Shown piece after piece: positions 15,347-23,496 of a DNA stretch of 64,000 nt. The position numbers and the translations under genes were made by a program. The notes beneath the pieces were generated by a model. It was given only the letters and a program-made list of their open reading frames with translations, was not told where the DNA came from and made no database searches. The stretch is taken from assembly GCF_014199205.1 (NCBI RefSeq), contig NZ_JACIJD010000015.1, positions 37,831 to 101,830 on the forward strand, in the 5' to 3' direction. Source of the DNA: Muricoccus pecuniae. GTDB taxonomy: Bacteria; Pseudomonadota; Alphaproteobacteria; Acetobacterales; Acetobacteraceae. How positions within the stretch are numbered: position 1 is the stretch's first letter; the number at the start of each line of letters is the position of its first letter.

Positions 15347-16602
15347 GCGGCGGGCTCCGCCGCGGCGGCCGGTTCTGCGGGCGGCAGGCGCCAGAGGAGG
15401 AAGAGCATCACCGCCATGGCCGGCAGCGCCGCCGCCGTGGTCATCAGGAAGAAGCCCGGCCAGCCCAGCGCCTCCGCCATCGCGCCGGAGGAGGCGCCGA
15501 GGGTGCGCAGCGGCACGGCGGCGAGCGAGGAGAGCAGCGCGTACTGCGTGGCCGTGAAGGCGCGGCTGGTGAGGCCGGAGAGGTAGGTGACGAAGGCGGC
15601 GTCGGCCAATCCGTCGGTGAAGTTCTCGATCCCCACCTGGAGCCAGAGCATCGGGTAGTCCTGCCCCGCATGGGCGAGGGCGACGTACATCAGGTTCGAC
15701 AGCATCTGCCCGAGCCCCGTGACGATCAGCGCCCGCGCCGTGCCGAGCCGGGCCACCACATAGCCCCCCGCCAGCGCGCCGCCGAGGGTAGCGAAGAGGC
15801 CGAATACCGTGCCCACCGCCGCCACATCCTCCCGCGTGAAGCCGAGGGAGCGGTAGAAGGGCGTGGTCATCACCCCCGCCAGCGCCTCGCCCAGCTTGAA
15901 GAGGGCGACGAAGACGAGGATCGCCAGCCAGAGCGGGCGCCGCATGAAATCGGCGAAGGGCTGCACGACCGAGGCGTGCAGCCGGGCGCCCCAGGGCGCG
16001 GGCGGCACGGCCGGGCGGGGCGCCTCGCGCGAGGCGATCGTGGCCGCGACGCCCACCAGCATCAGCGCCGCCGCGCAGGCATAGGCCCCGCCCCAGCCGA
16101 GCGGCCCCACCAGCAGGAGCGTCCCGGCCCCGCTGGCCAGCAGCGCCAGCCGGTAGCCCCAGACATAGCAGGCGAGGCCGTAGCCCTGCTCCCGCTCGTG
16201 CAGGATCTCGATGCGGTGGGCGTCCACCACGATGTCCTGGCTGGCCGACAGGAAGGCGACGAGGGCCGCCAGCGCCGCCGTGCCGAGCGGCCCGGTGGAG
16301 GGGTCGCTGAAGCCGGTGGCGAGGATGGCCAGGGCGAGGAAGGGCTGGATCAGCAGCAGCCAGCCGCGCCGCTGCCCGAGGCGGGAGAGGAAGGGCGGCG
16401 CCACCGTGTCCAGCGCCGGGGACCAGAGGAACTTCAGCGAGTAGGCGAGGCCGATGAGGGCGGTGAGGCCGATATCGGTCAGCGACAGCCCGGATTCCGT
16501 GAACCACTGCCGTAGCACCTGGCCCGCCACCAGCGGCAGCGGCACCCCGGCGGAGAAGCCGAGGGCGAGGAGGACGAGGAAGCGGCGCTGGAGGAGAGGC
16601 AT
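15343..16602 (-). CDS. AmpG-like MFS permease (muropeptide transporter family)
   Basis: 419 residues with about 12 membrane segments. It shows GFSAGVPLPLVAGQVLRQWFTESGLSLTDIGLTALIGLAYSLKFLWSPALD, broken by short loops, and the family motif SASQDIVVDAHRIEIL, followed by GYRLALLASGAGTLLLV and QVGIENFTDGLADAAFVTYLSGLT. These are diagnostic of the AmpG group, which brings anhydro-muropeptides into the cytoplasm for recycling. The C-terminal tail is Ala/Glu-rich. It is the first gene of a two-gene operon with PAP2. No beta-lactamase or ampD gene is nearby. Confidence 0.88.
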   Translation of the reverse strand: MPLLQRRFLVLLALGFSAGVPLPLVAGQVLRQWFTESGLSLTDIGLTALIGLAYSLKFLWSPALDTVAPPFLSRLGQRRGWLLLIQPFLALAILATGFSDPSTGPLGTAALAALVAFLSASQDIVVDAHRIEILHEREQGYGLACYVWGYRLALLASGAGTLLLVGPLGWGGAYACAAALMLVGVAATIASREAPRPAVPPAPWGARLHASVVQPFADFMRRPLWLAILVFVALFKLGEALAGVMTTPFYRSLGFTREDVAAVGTVFGLFATLGGALAGGYVVARLGTARALIVTGLGQMLSNLMYVALAHAGQDYPMLWLQVGIENFTDGLADAAFVTYLSGLTSRAFTATQYALLSSLAAVPLRTLGASSGAMAEALGWPGFFLMTTAAALPAMAVMLFLLWRLPPAEPAAAAEPAA

Positions 16603-16791
16603 GGCTGGAGCCTAGAGCAGATTGCCGCGCCGTGGGACCGCCCGGCCCCGCGCCGGCCCGCGCATCCTGGGCAAGGCGGACGGGAGCGGCCGAGAGTTAG
16701 GTAAGATAACGCAACGAAACATCTTAAGGGCTCTTTCAGCGCTTCGCGTCACATTGACCGCTCGATGCCGAAGCTCTAGCGCCGGAGCAGA

Positions 16792-18528
16792 ATGTCCGCA
16801 TTTCAAAACAATCTCGTGGCCCGGGCGCGGCCCTCCTTCCTTCATCGGCCGGGAGGGAGGGCAATCATGCTGATCGTCCTCTGGGTCGCGCTCGAATTCC
16901 TCGATCCCCTCGGCCTCGGCGTTGCGGCAAGACGCGCCTCGGCCGCCCTGTTCAACGCTCTTGCCGGGCCCGTGCACGGCATGTCCAGTCCGCGGGCCGG
17001 GGACCGCATCGCGGTGGTCGAGATCGGTGACGGAGGGGCGAGCACCGAGGGCCGTGCCGCGGTCTGGCCGATTCCGCTCGAGACGCACGCGCAGTGGCTG
17101 ATGAAGATCCTGGAGGAAGGGCCGCGCGCCCTTTTCGTGGACGTGCGCTACCAGCAGCGCCATGCTGGCGAGGGCGTTCCGGCGCTGCGCGAGGTGCTGG
17201 ATGAGGCGCGAATCCGTGGCATTCCGATTCTTTTCTCCGCCGGAGGCCCGGGCTGGGCTCCGCTGCCCGAGGAACTGCGTCCGTTCGGCACCCTCACTGC
17301 CTGGCCCCGCCAGCGAGAGCGCGCCTACCCGCTAATCCTGGAAGAGCACGGCGCCGGGCATGACGCTGCGCATGATGCGGGTGGCGATGCAATCCTGCAC
17401 CCGGCGGAAGCCACGGCGCCTCACCACGCCGGGCCGCATCATGATGGGACGGCGCGGCAGCGTGTCGGAGCTTATGACCTCTATGCCCGTCTCTGTGCCG
17501 AGGGGCGACTGCCCGAGCATTGCGCGAGCGCACCGCGCGATGCCGATTTCGCCAACCCACTCGAAATCCGTTGGAACGCCTATCCCGACCCGTGGCAGAG
17601 CGCGCTGAATAGCGGCTGCCGCACGCGCGACAACCCCGAATGGTTCGAGCGTATGACGCTTGCCGCCAAGTCGCTGTTGCGCTCCATGGTGAGCCTCACG
17701 CGCAATGATATCGAGTCCCGTTGCCGTCCCAACCTGACCCTTGATGTGAATCAGTGGAATAGGGCGCGAGAGGACGGGACGGGCTTGCCGCAGTGGTCGT
17801 TGCTGCGCGACCGCGTGGTGTTCTTCGGCTTCGGCACGCTGGACAGCAATGACCGTGTCGACGCGGCGTTGCTCGGCAGTGTGCCGGGTGTGCAGATGCA
17901 CGCGCAGGTGTTCGAGAACCTGCTGGCCGCCGGCCGCTCGTACACGAGCCTCGCGCCCGAGCGGCACCTCGCGCCAGGGATCGGTGTGCACGCGGCCGAG
18001 ATGACCGAAGGGCTCGTCTGGACCGCGACCGTCCTTGCCGCCTGGTGGTTCCTCTGGCGACGCGGCCGGTCGGTGCAGGAACTGAGGCTGCCGGGCTGCG
18101 CCACCTCCTCCCGCCTGACCATGCTCGTGCTGGGCGGCGTGGGCGCGCTGATGGCCATCGACTTCTTCCAGCGGGGACAGACGACGGGATGGCCCGTCCT
18201 TCTCACAGGCTATGCGCTGCTCGCAATTTTTCTGAGGCTGTTCCTCTGGACTTGGCAAGCGCCGGAAGGGCCGGATCAGGCTTTCGCGCTGCCGCGGGGC
18301 GAGGGATGGCTACGCCAGGTCACCGCCATCCCTGCCCTCGGCGGGTTGCTGCTCGTGCTGAACGAGTTGGCCCTCCATCTCGCTGGCACGGACTGGGCGG
18401 CCTTCGTGATCCTGTACTTCTCATTGATGGCGGAGGTGAATCACGCTTCCCACGCCTCGCATGAGGAAGCAGGCAGTCCGGGCCACGCAGCCCCTTCCTC
18501 CACCCCGACTCAGGAGTCGCGCATATGA
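16792..18528 (+). CDS. CHASE2-domain membrane protein lacking an output domain
   Basis: 578 residues from ATG 16792, preceded by GGAGCAGA. One N-terminal membrane helix (about 25-43) leads to a long extracytoplasmic CHASE2 region (about 60-390) with DRIAVVEIGD, VWPIPLETHAQWLMKILEEGPRALFVDV in pieces and DRVVFFGFG. It contains a His-rich insert (HGAGHDAAHD, LHPAEATAPHHAGPHHDGT) that could bind metal. Five hydrophobic segments near the C-terminus follow (starting EGLVWTATVLAAWWFLW). CHASE2 is normally fused to adenylate cyclase, GGDEF or kinase domains; here none follows. The next gene overlaps by 4 bases (ATGA). A sensor whose partner is encoded downstream is the obvious inference. Confidence 0.8.
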   Translation: MSAFQNNLVARARPSFLHRPGGRAIMLIVLWVALEFLDPLGLGVAARRASAALFNALAGPVHGMSSPRAGDRIAVVEIGDGGASTEGRAAVWPIPLETHAQWLMKILEEGPRALFVDVRYQQRHAGEGVPALREVLDEARIRGIPILFSAGGPGWAPLPEELRPFGTLTAWPRQRERAYPLILEEHGAGHDAAHDAGGDAILHPAEATAPHHAGPHHDGTARQRVGAYDLYARLCAEGRLPEHCASAPRDADFANPLEIRWNAYPDPWQSALNSGCRTRDNPEWFERMTLAAKSLLRSMVSLTRNDIESRCRPNLTLDVNQWNRAREDGTGLPQWSLLRDRVVFFGFGTLDSNDRVDAALLGSVPGVQMHAQVFENLLAAGRSYTSLAPERHLAPGIGVHAAEMTEGLVWTATVLAAWWFLWRRGRSVQELRLPGCATSSRLTMLVLGGVGALMAIDFFQRGQTTGWPVLLTGYALLAIFLRLFLWTWQAPEGPDQAFALPRGEGWLRQVTAIPALGGLLLVLNELALHLAGTDWAAFVILYFSLMAEVNHASHASHEEAGSPGHAAPSSTPTQESRI

Positions 18529-18887
18529 GGGATCTACTTGCGGCGACATTCGCCTTCGCTGTCCTGCTCGCCGGCCTGCCCGCCGGTTCGGCGGCGCAGA
18601 CCGTCACAGGCACGACGAACAACGCGGCCGAGATTCGCGTCTTCGACGGGAACGGCAAGCCCGCAGGAAGCCGCCCGGCCGCCGATGTCATTGGCCATCG
18701 CGTGGTCTCGCCCGACAACGAGTACGGCCATATCGGCGTGGAGACGGCTTCCGGCGTGACCTATCTGCGCCGCTCTGCCGTTGCTATCCAGGGCGCGCTG
18801 CCGCCGCCGCCGGGTGGATGCCTCGCGATGGGCACGCAGGGGCGGGACGGCCGCGGCACCACCAACGGCTTCGGCAACTGCCGGTGA
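18525..18887 (+). CDS. Small secreted protein coupled to CHASE2 and M48 genes
   Basis: 120 residues. The ATG sits inside ATGA overlapping the CHASE2 stop. The signal peptide MRDLLAATFAFAVLLAGLPAGSAAQ is clear. The mature protein has a beta-rich core (AEIRVFDGNGKPAGSRPAADVIGHRVVSP, GHIGVETASGVTYLRRSAVAI) resembling a minimal SH3-like barrel. It ends in a PPPPGGC segment and CR. The two cysteines (in GGCLAM and FGNCR) could form a disulphide. No named family fits with confidence. The position between sensor and protease suggests a periplasmic ligand or adaptor. Confidence 0.7.
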   Translation: MRDLLAATFAFAVLLAGLPAGSAAQTVTGTTNNAAEIRVFDGNGKPAGSRPAADVIGHRVVSPDNEYGHIGVETASGVTYLRRSAVAIQGALPPPPGGCLAMGTQGRDGRGTTNGFGNCR

Positions 18888-18895
18888 CCGGGCCG

Positions 18896-20302
18896 ATGAT
18901 CGGCCGGCGCGGCGTCGCGGGGCTTGGGCTGGGCCTTCTGCTCGGGGGCTGCTCCAGCGGGCTGGTGGGAATGGGGGTGCCATCGAAAGGTCGGATGGTC
19001 GACGTGGCTGCGTCAGGTTCCGCGGCCCCCGCGCCCGCGCCGGCTGACCTGTCGATACGCGACTTCCTGCGGTTCGAGCACGGCGTGCTGGAGGACAACG
19101 CGCTGGCCGCGCATTGCCGGCGCATCCTCGACCGGCTTCTCGCAGCCTGGCCCAGCGCGCGGCCGGAGGTTTCGGTCTGGATCGTGCCGAAGGCCACCTT
19201 CACGGCGGAGGCCTCGCGCGATGGCGCGATCATGATCACCACGGGCACCTTCGATTACCTCATGCAGCAGCCGGATCTGCAAACCGAGGACGCGCTGGCC
19301 TTCGTCATCGCGCACGAGGTCGCGCATCTGCTACTCGGCCACGCCCGGGAGAGGGCCAGCACCCAGCAGGCAATGCACCAGCTCTCCGGCCTGCTCTTCG
19401 TCGCGGCGAATGTTGCCGGGCGCGCGACTGGCGGCGGAGCGGATGTAGCCAAGATCGCGCAGAAGGTGCTCATCGGCAACCAGCTCGGCCTGGAGACGCT
19501 GGACGCTACGCTCTTTCCCGGCTGGAACCGGGCGCAGGAGTTGCAGGCCGATGCGCTGGGCTGCGACCTGATGGCGCGTGCCGGCTACTCGCTCCAGGCG
19601 GTCCCGCAGGTCATCTCCGTGATGGAGGCGCTGGAGGCGGAGCAGGCACGCCGTGCCGGCCCCGAGCCGAAACTCGTTGTAACAACAGCGAACAGTGTGC
19701 GGATTCAGCCTGGCGAACTGCTGGTGCGGGGTCTGAACCAGCTTCGCGAAACCCATCCGGGCGCTGCTGACCGCAAGGCCCAGGCCAATGCGTATATCGA
19801 GCGCGAATGGGGAGACGAGGCTGTCGGCTTCAACAGAGAAGGCTTTCGTCGGATTGCGGGTGATCGAGCGGTCCGCGGAGTTATGTCCGACTCTGCAGCC
19901 GCCAACCGAGCGCTGGCCGAGCTGTCCGGGGATCGGCCGCGCGACGCCTTGCGCAGCCTCACGCAGGTTGACCCGCGCGGCCCGGTGAACGGCAGCGCCA
20001 TCACGATGCTGGCGCGCATGATGCTGCAGAACGCCCCCGCGCCACTCGAGCATCCGCGAGCTACCCTGCCGATGTACAAGGTGGCGATCATCCGGACGGG
20101 GCAGGATAACCGGCCGGCCGAGGCGCTGCGGCTCCTCGAAGTGGCGCAGGAACGCTTCGATGAGCCTGAGTTGATGGTCCAGCGCATCCGCGTGCTGAAC
20201 CACATGGGCCGCAAGCTGGAGGCGCAGTTGTTGGCGGTGAGATGCGCCGCAAGTGGCATTACGGGCCTGCAGGAAGCCTGCATTGCCGCGTCCCGCACCT
20301 GA
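18896..20302 (+). CDS. M48-family lipoprotein metalloprotease
   Basis: 468 residues from ATG 18896. A GTG at 18884 overlapping the upstream stop as GTGA is an equally coupled alternative and would add 4 residues. The lipoprotein signal MIGRRGVAGLGLGLLLGGC places the lipidated cysteine at 19. The catalytic zinc site HEVAH is at 140-144 and the third ligand is Glu215 in ELQADALGCD. This is the BepA/YfgC-Oma1-like arrangement of periplasmic M48 proteases that handle misassembled outer-membrane proteins. The C-terminal half, after about 330, is helical and TPR-like. Base composition is less GC-extreme than the flanks. Confidence 0.87.
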   Translation: MIGRRGVAGLGLGLLLGGCSSGLVGMGVPSKGRMVDVAASGSAAPAPAPADLSIRDFLRFEHGVLEDNALAAHCRRILDRLLAAWPSARPEVSVWIVPKATFTAEASRDGAIMITTGTFDYLMQQPDLQTEDALAFVIAHEVAHLLLGHARERASTQQAMHQLSGLLFVAANVAGRATGGGADVAKIAQKVLIGNQLGLETLDATLFPGWNRAQELQADALGCDLMARAGYSLQAVPQVISVMEALEAEQARRAGPEPKLVVTTANSVRIQPGELLVRGLNQLRETHPGAADRKAQANAYIEREWGDEAVGFNREGFRRIAGDRAVRGVMSDSAAANRALAELSGDRPRDALRSLTQVDPRGPVNGSAITMLARMMLQNAPAPLEHPRATLPMYKVAIIRTGQDNRPAEALRLLEVAQERFDEPELMVQRIRVLNHMGRKLEAQLLAVRCAASGITGLQEACIAASRT

Positions 20303-20455
20303 CCTTCGACGGATAAAGGCCGTGGCTTGGCCAGCGGCCGCGTCCTCCTCCGTTTGGACGACGATGACCTGGTCCGGCGTGCCTACCGATCCAGGCAAGG
20401 GCAGGAATCGGGGCGCAGTGCTTTAGGACTGACCCCGAGCGTTCCTCGGAAAGGG

Positions 20456-20698
20456 CTACTTCCCGCGGCCGGTCTTCTCCTGCAGCTCGTCGATGCGCTT
20501 GGAGGCGTCGGCCTTGTTCAGCGTCTCGTCGAACTCTTCATGCGCCTGCTCGGAGAGGGTCTTGAGGTAGGAGGCCTGGGCACCGGTCATGGGCTCGCCG
20601 CCCGTGGTCCAGTCATCGGGGTCCTTGACGGCGTTGGAATCCGGGTCCGGGTCGGACTTCGGGTTGTGGTGGTCGTGGTGCTCGGGCTGCTTGGCCAT
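20456..20698 (-). CDS. DUF3072 small protein
   Basis: 80 residues from ATG 20698, with GGGGA upstream; longer in-frame starts lack a ribosome site. The N-terminal 35 residues are His/Asp/Pro-rich and look disordered (HHDHHNPKSDPDPDS). The C-terminal 40 residues, EPMTGAQASYLKTLSEQAHEEFDETLNKADASKRIDELQ split here by helices, match the DUF3072 pattern. Members are small acidic proteins of unknown role, common in soil alphaproteobacteria and often stress-linked. Convergent with the protease gene. Confidence 0.85.
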   Translation of the reverse strand: MAKQPEHHDHHNPKSDPDPDSNAVKDPDDWTTGGEPMTGAQASYLKTLSEQAHEEFDETLNKADASKRIDELQEKTGRGK

Positions 20699-20789
20699 GA
20701 TGACGTCCCCTGTGAGTGTGTTCCCTAAACGTTCGGGGTTGAGCGGGGTTGCCCCGGGGGCGAGAGAGAGGTCGGCAGGGAGGGGCGCG

Positions 20790-21599
20790 ATGAAGCTTCG
20801 GATGGGCGAGATCACGGGCGGCGAGGCGCGGGCGCTCTATGCCCGCCGGCCCGTGGTGCTGCTGCCGCTGGGCAGCCACGAGGACCAGGGGCCGCACGCC
20901 CCGATGGGCGACTACCTCCTGGCGGAGCTGGTGGCCGAGCGCATCGCCCGCGCGGCGACGGAGGCGGGGGTGGAGACGGTGGTGGCGCCGGTGCTCCCCT
21001 TCGGCAAGGCGGATTTTTTCGGGCCGATGCCGGGCGGCATCGCGCTTTCCGCCCGCACCTTCGCCCTCGTGCTGGAGGAGATGATTGAGGCCCTGCTGCG
21101 CCACGGGCTCGACCGGATCGTGGTGCTGAACGGCCATGGCGGGAACGCCCCCGTCATTCACGACGTGACGCAGGGGTTCATGCGGGCCGGGCGCGGGGTG
21201 ATCCCCTGCTTCTATCTCTGGAAGGTGGCGGGGGCGCTGCTGCCGGACGTGGTGGGGGCGGAGCGGGCGCGTCGCTCGGCCGGGCACGGGGCGGACCCGC
21301 TGGGCAGCATCGCCCTGCACCTCACGCCCGAGCGGATGCGGATGGACCTCGTTCCCGCGGAGCGCGCGCCGCCGGGCACCTGCCTCGGCCTGCCCTTCAT
21401 CGGCTGGGGCGCCGTCTCCTTCGACGGGGCGGAGATCAACGTCCCCGCCGAGTATGACGGCCCCTCGCCCGAGGGATTGCAGTCCGGCGATCCCCGCCTG
21501 TGCAGCGCAGAGACGGGGCGGGAGCTGGTGGAGCGGCTGGTCTCGATCGGGGCGGGCTTCGTGCGGCACCTCGCGGAAAGGCCGGCCGGGAAGACTTGA
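20790..21599 (+). CDS. Creatininase-family amidohydrolase
   Basis: 269 residues from ATG 20790, with GGGAGGGG upstream. Metal-binding motifs are visible: LLPLGSHEDQGPHAPMGDY (Glu, His and Asp ligands) and the conserved VLNGHGGNAP. Creatininase-fold enzymes open cyclic amides in creatinine, or act in pterin, F420 and mycofactocin pathways. Neither a creatinase nor a sarcosine oxidase gene is near, so the substrate is open. It is divergent from the DUF3072 gene with a 91-bp gap. Confidence 0.88.
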   Translation: MKLRMGEITGGEARALYARRPVVLLPLGSHEDQGPHAPMGDYLLAELVAERIARAATEAGVETVVAPVLPFGKADFFGPMPGGIALSARTFALVLEEMIEALLRHGLDRIVVLNGHGGNAPVIHDVTQGFMRAGRGVIPCFYLWKVAGALLPDVVGAERARRSAGHGADPLGSIALHLTPERMRMDLVPAERAPPGTCLGLPFIGWGAVSFDGAEINVPAEYDGPSPEGLQSGDPRLCSAETGRELVERLVSIGAGFVRHLAERPAGKT

Positions 21600-21650
21600 T
21601 CCGGTTTCCGATCCATTCCTCAATGCGCGGTGATGAGGGGGATTCCGAAC

Positions 21651-22250
21651 ATGCGCTTCCGCGGCCTGCGGCTCGCCGCCGCCTTTCTGCTTCCGATGCT
21701 GCTCGCGGCCTGCGGCAGCTCGCAGCTCGCCATGCCCTACAGCCCGGCCAACCCGCCTCGTCCCGTCGCCAATGCCCGGCCGGTGGTGGCGGTCGGCGCG
21801 GTGGTGGACGACCGGCGCGGCGGGCGCGAGGACGCGAACTGGATCGGGACCATCCGCGGCGGCTACGGCAACCCGATCAAGCGACTGGAGGCTCCCACGC
21901 CGGTGCGCGACGTGGTGGCGCAGGCTTTCCGGGACGCGCTCGGCGCCCGGGGCCTGCTCGCGGCCTCGGGGGGCGGCTATGAGCTTCGCGTCACCATCGC
22001 GGAGTTCGACGCGACCCAGTACATGCGCCGGGAGGCCACGGCGGAGTTCCGGGCCAGCCTCGTGCAACAGCCCTCCGGCCGGGTGGTCTGGACCAGCCAG
22101 GGGCGCTCGCACGTTGTCGAGGGCGGGCTGACCCTGGCCACGGGCATCTTCGGCGATGTGGAAGAGCTGCGGCGGACGGCGCTGCGCGCCATGTCCGAGG
22201 CGATCGACGGGATGCTCGACCGGCCGGACTTCGCAGCCGCCATCCGCTGA
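21651..22250 (+). CDS. Outer-membrane-type lipoprotein, YajG-like
   Basis: 199 residues from ATG 21651, with GAGGGGGA upstream. MRFRGLRLAAAFLLPMLLAAC is a lipoprotein signal with cysteine at 21. The mature part has the pattern of small YajG-like lipoproteins: VVAVGAVVDDRRG, then PVRDVVAQAFRDALGARGLL, then YELRVTIAEFDATQYMRREATAEFRASL and a final helix around MSEAIDGML. The role is unknown. It ends only 4 bases before the stop of the convergent lipase gene. Confidence 0.75.
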   Translation: MRFRGLRLAAAFLLPMLLAACGSSQLAMPYSPANPPRPVANARPVVAVGAVVDDRRGGREDANWIGTIRGGYGNPIKRLEAPTPVRDVVAQAFRDALGARGLLAASGGGYELRVTIAEFDATQYMRREATAEFRASLVQQPSGRVVWTSQGRSHVVEGGLTLATGIFGDVEELRRTALRAMSEAIDGMLDRPDFAAAIR

Positions 22251-22254
22251 GGCC

Positions 22255-23253
22255 TCACCACACCGGTAGCGGCGCCGCCCTCCAGGCGAGGCCCGTCGCG
22301 TCGGCCCCGGAAGGCAGGGGCGCCTCTGGCCGCTCCATCCAGGCGAGCAGGTCCGCGATCACCGTCGGGGCCTGGAGGTCGCGCAGCGGCATGTGGTGGA
22401 TGCCGCTGTAATAGGCCACGCGCGCCGGCGCCTCGGGCGGGATGCGGTCGAGCAGCGCGCGGGTGGCCACGGGCGGGACGAGCTGGTCCCGCGCGCCGTA
22501 GACGAGCAGCACGGGCGGGTCGCCCGGCCCCAGGCGCGGCGCGGCGAGCAGCGCCTCGTCCATCAGGTCCACCAAGCCCTTGGTCGTGTCCACCCGCGTC
22601 TCGCGGATGGTCAGGGGGTCGCGCGCCATGCGGGTGAGGGCGCGGAGGTTGTCGGTCGGGGTGATGCCCGGCACGCCCGAGGCCACGGCCACGCGCGGGA
22701 CGATCTGGGCGAGCGTGTCCAGCAGGCCGGAGACGAGGCGCGGCATCGTCACCCGCCCCCAGACCGCGGGGGCGAGGAGGACGAGCCCGGCCACGGGCGG
22801 CGGCTCCGGCCCCGTGGCCGCGAGGAGGAGCACGGCGCTCCCCATGCTCTCGCCGAGGGCGAAGAGCGGCACGCCGGGATGCCGCGCCCCGACCAGCCGG
22901 GCGGCGGCCCCGGCATCGGCGGCGAGCGTCGCCGCGCCGGGCCAGACGCCCCGGTTCGGGGCACCGCCGAAGCCGCGCTGGTCATAGGCGTAGACGGCCA
23001 CCCCCGCGGCGTTCAGCGCCTCGGCGGGCTCGACCATGAAGTTGCGGCTGTCGTTGAAGCCGTGGAGGCAGAGGAGAACCGCCCTCGGCGCCCCGGGCGG
23101 CAGCCAGCGCCTGAGGGGAAGCCTCGCGCCGTCCTCCATGGTCAGCGCGTCATCGGCCAGGGCGGGCTCGCCCAGGCGCGGTCCGGCGGGGATGACCTGG
23201 GGGGTGCAGGCCGCGAGGGGCAGGGCCAGCAGGGCGCGGCGGGAGGGGGGCAT
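22255..23253 (-). CDS. Lipoprotein alpha/beta hydrolase, monoacylglycerol-lipase type
   Basis: 332 residues from ATG 23253 (MPPSRRALLALPLAAC, a short lipoprotein signal). An ATG at 23292 would add 13 residues; neither has a clear ribosome site. The hydrolase core shows LCLHGFNDSRNFM, YDQRGFGGAPNRG, the nucleophile elbow GESMGSAV, the acid region VYGARDQLVPP and a late His in SGIHHMPLRD. This matches lysophospholipase/monoacylglycerol lipases of about 300 residues. Membrane anchoring suggests it acts on envelope lipids or exported esters. Confidence 0.82.
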   Translation of the reverse strand: MPPSRRALLALPLAACTPQVIPAGPRLGEPALADDALTMEDGARLPLRRWLPPGAPRAVLLCLHGFNDSRNFMVEPAEALNAAGVAVYAYDQRGFGGAPNRGVWPGAATLAADAGAAARLVGARHPGVPLFALGESMGSAVLLLAATGPEPPPVAGLVLLAPAVWGRVTMPRLVSGLLDTLAQIVPRVAVASGVPGITPTDNLRALTRMARDPLTIRETRVDTTKGLVDLMDEALLAAPRLGPGDPPVLLVYGARDQLVPPVATRALLDRIPPEAPARVAYYSGIHHMPLRDLQAPTVIADLLAWMERPEAPLPSGADATGLAWRAAPLPVW

Positions 23254-23391
23254 CGCGGGGGATGATGTGGCCCGCGGCGGGCGGGCGTCCATGGGGAGGG
23301 GGGCGGAGACCGCAGCACGGGGCCAGCCGGGCCGTAGAACCGGGCGTGCCGCGCCTCCCCCGGAACGGTCACGACGCCGAGGCGGTCCGGG

Positions 23392-23496
23392 CTAGACCGC
23401 CTTCAGCACCGAGCGCAGGATCATGGCGATGGTGCCGAGCACGAGGATGCTCGCCGCCCAGAGCCCGACGAACCAGAGCAGGCGGCGGCCCCACAT
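23392..23496 (-). CDS. DUF2474 small membrane protein, third gene of the bd-oxidase operon
   Basis: 34 residues (MWGRRLLWFVGLWAASILVLGTIAMILRSVLKAV region), one transmembrane helix preceded by two arginines. The ATG overlaps the cydB stop as TGATG, so it is translationally coupled. DUF2474 proteins occur after CIO-type cydAB operons and resemble CydX, the small subunit that stabilises haems in E. coli cytochrome bd. It is short enough to be missed by standard gene callers. Confidence 0.85.
   Translation of the reverse strand: MWGRRLLWFVGLWAASILVLGTIAMILRSVLKAV

Noticed and set aside
14570..16507. 645-codon frame suggesting one large fusion with PAP2
   Set aside because: Only the last 258 codons match PAP2; the rest is a shadow of the AmpG-like gene. 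The GTGA overlap at 15343-15346 gives the true start.
16613..16779. Possible second TAGAGC...GCTCTA element before the CHASE2 gene
   Set aside because: Only the outer six bases are inverted; the adjoining sequence does not pair and does not match the 105-bp element at 63155.
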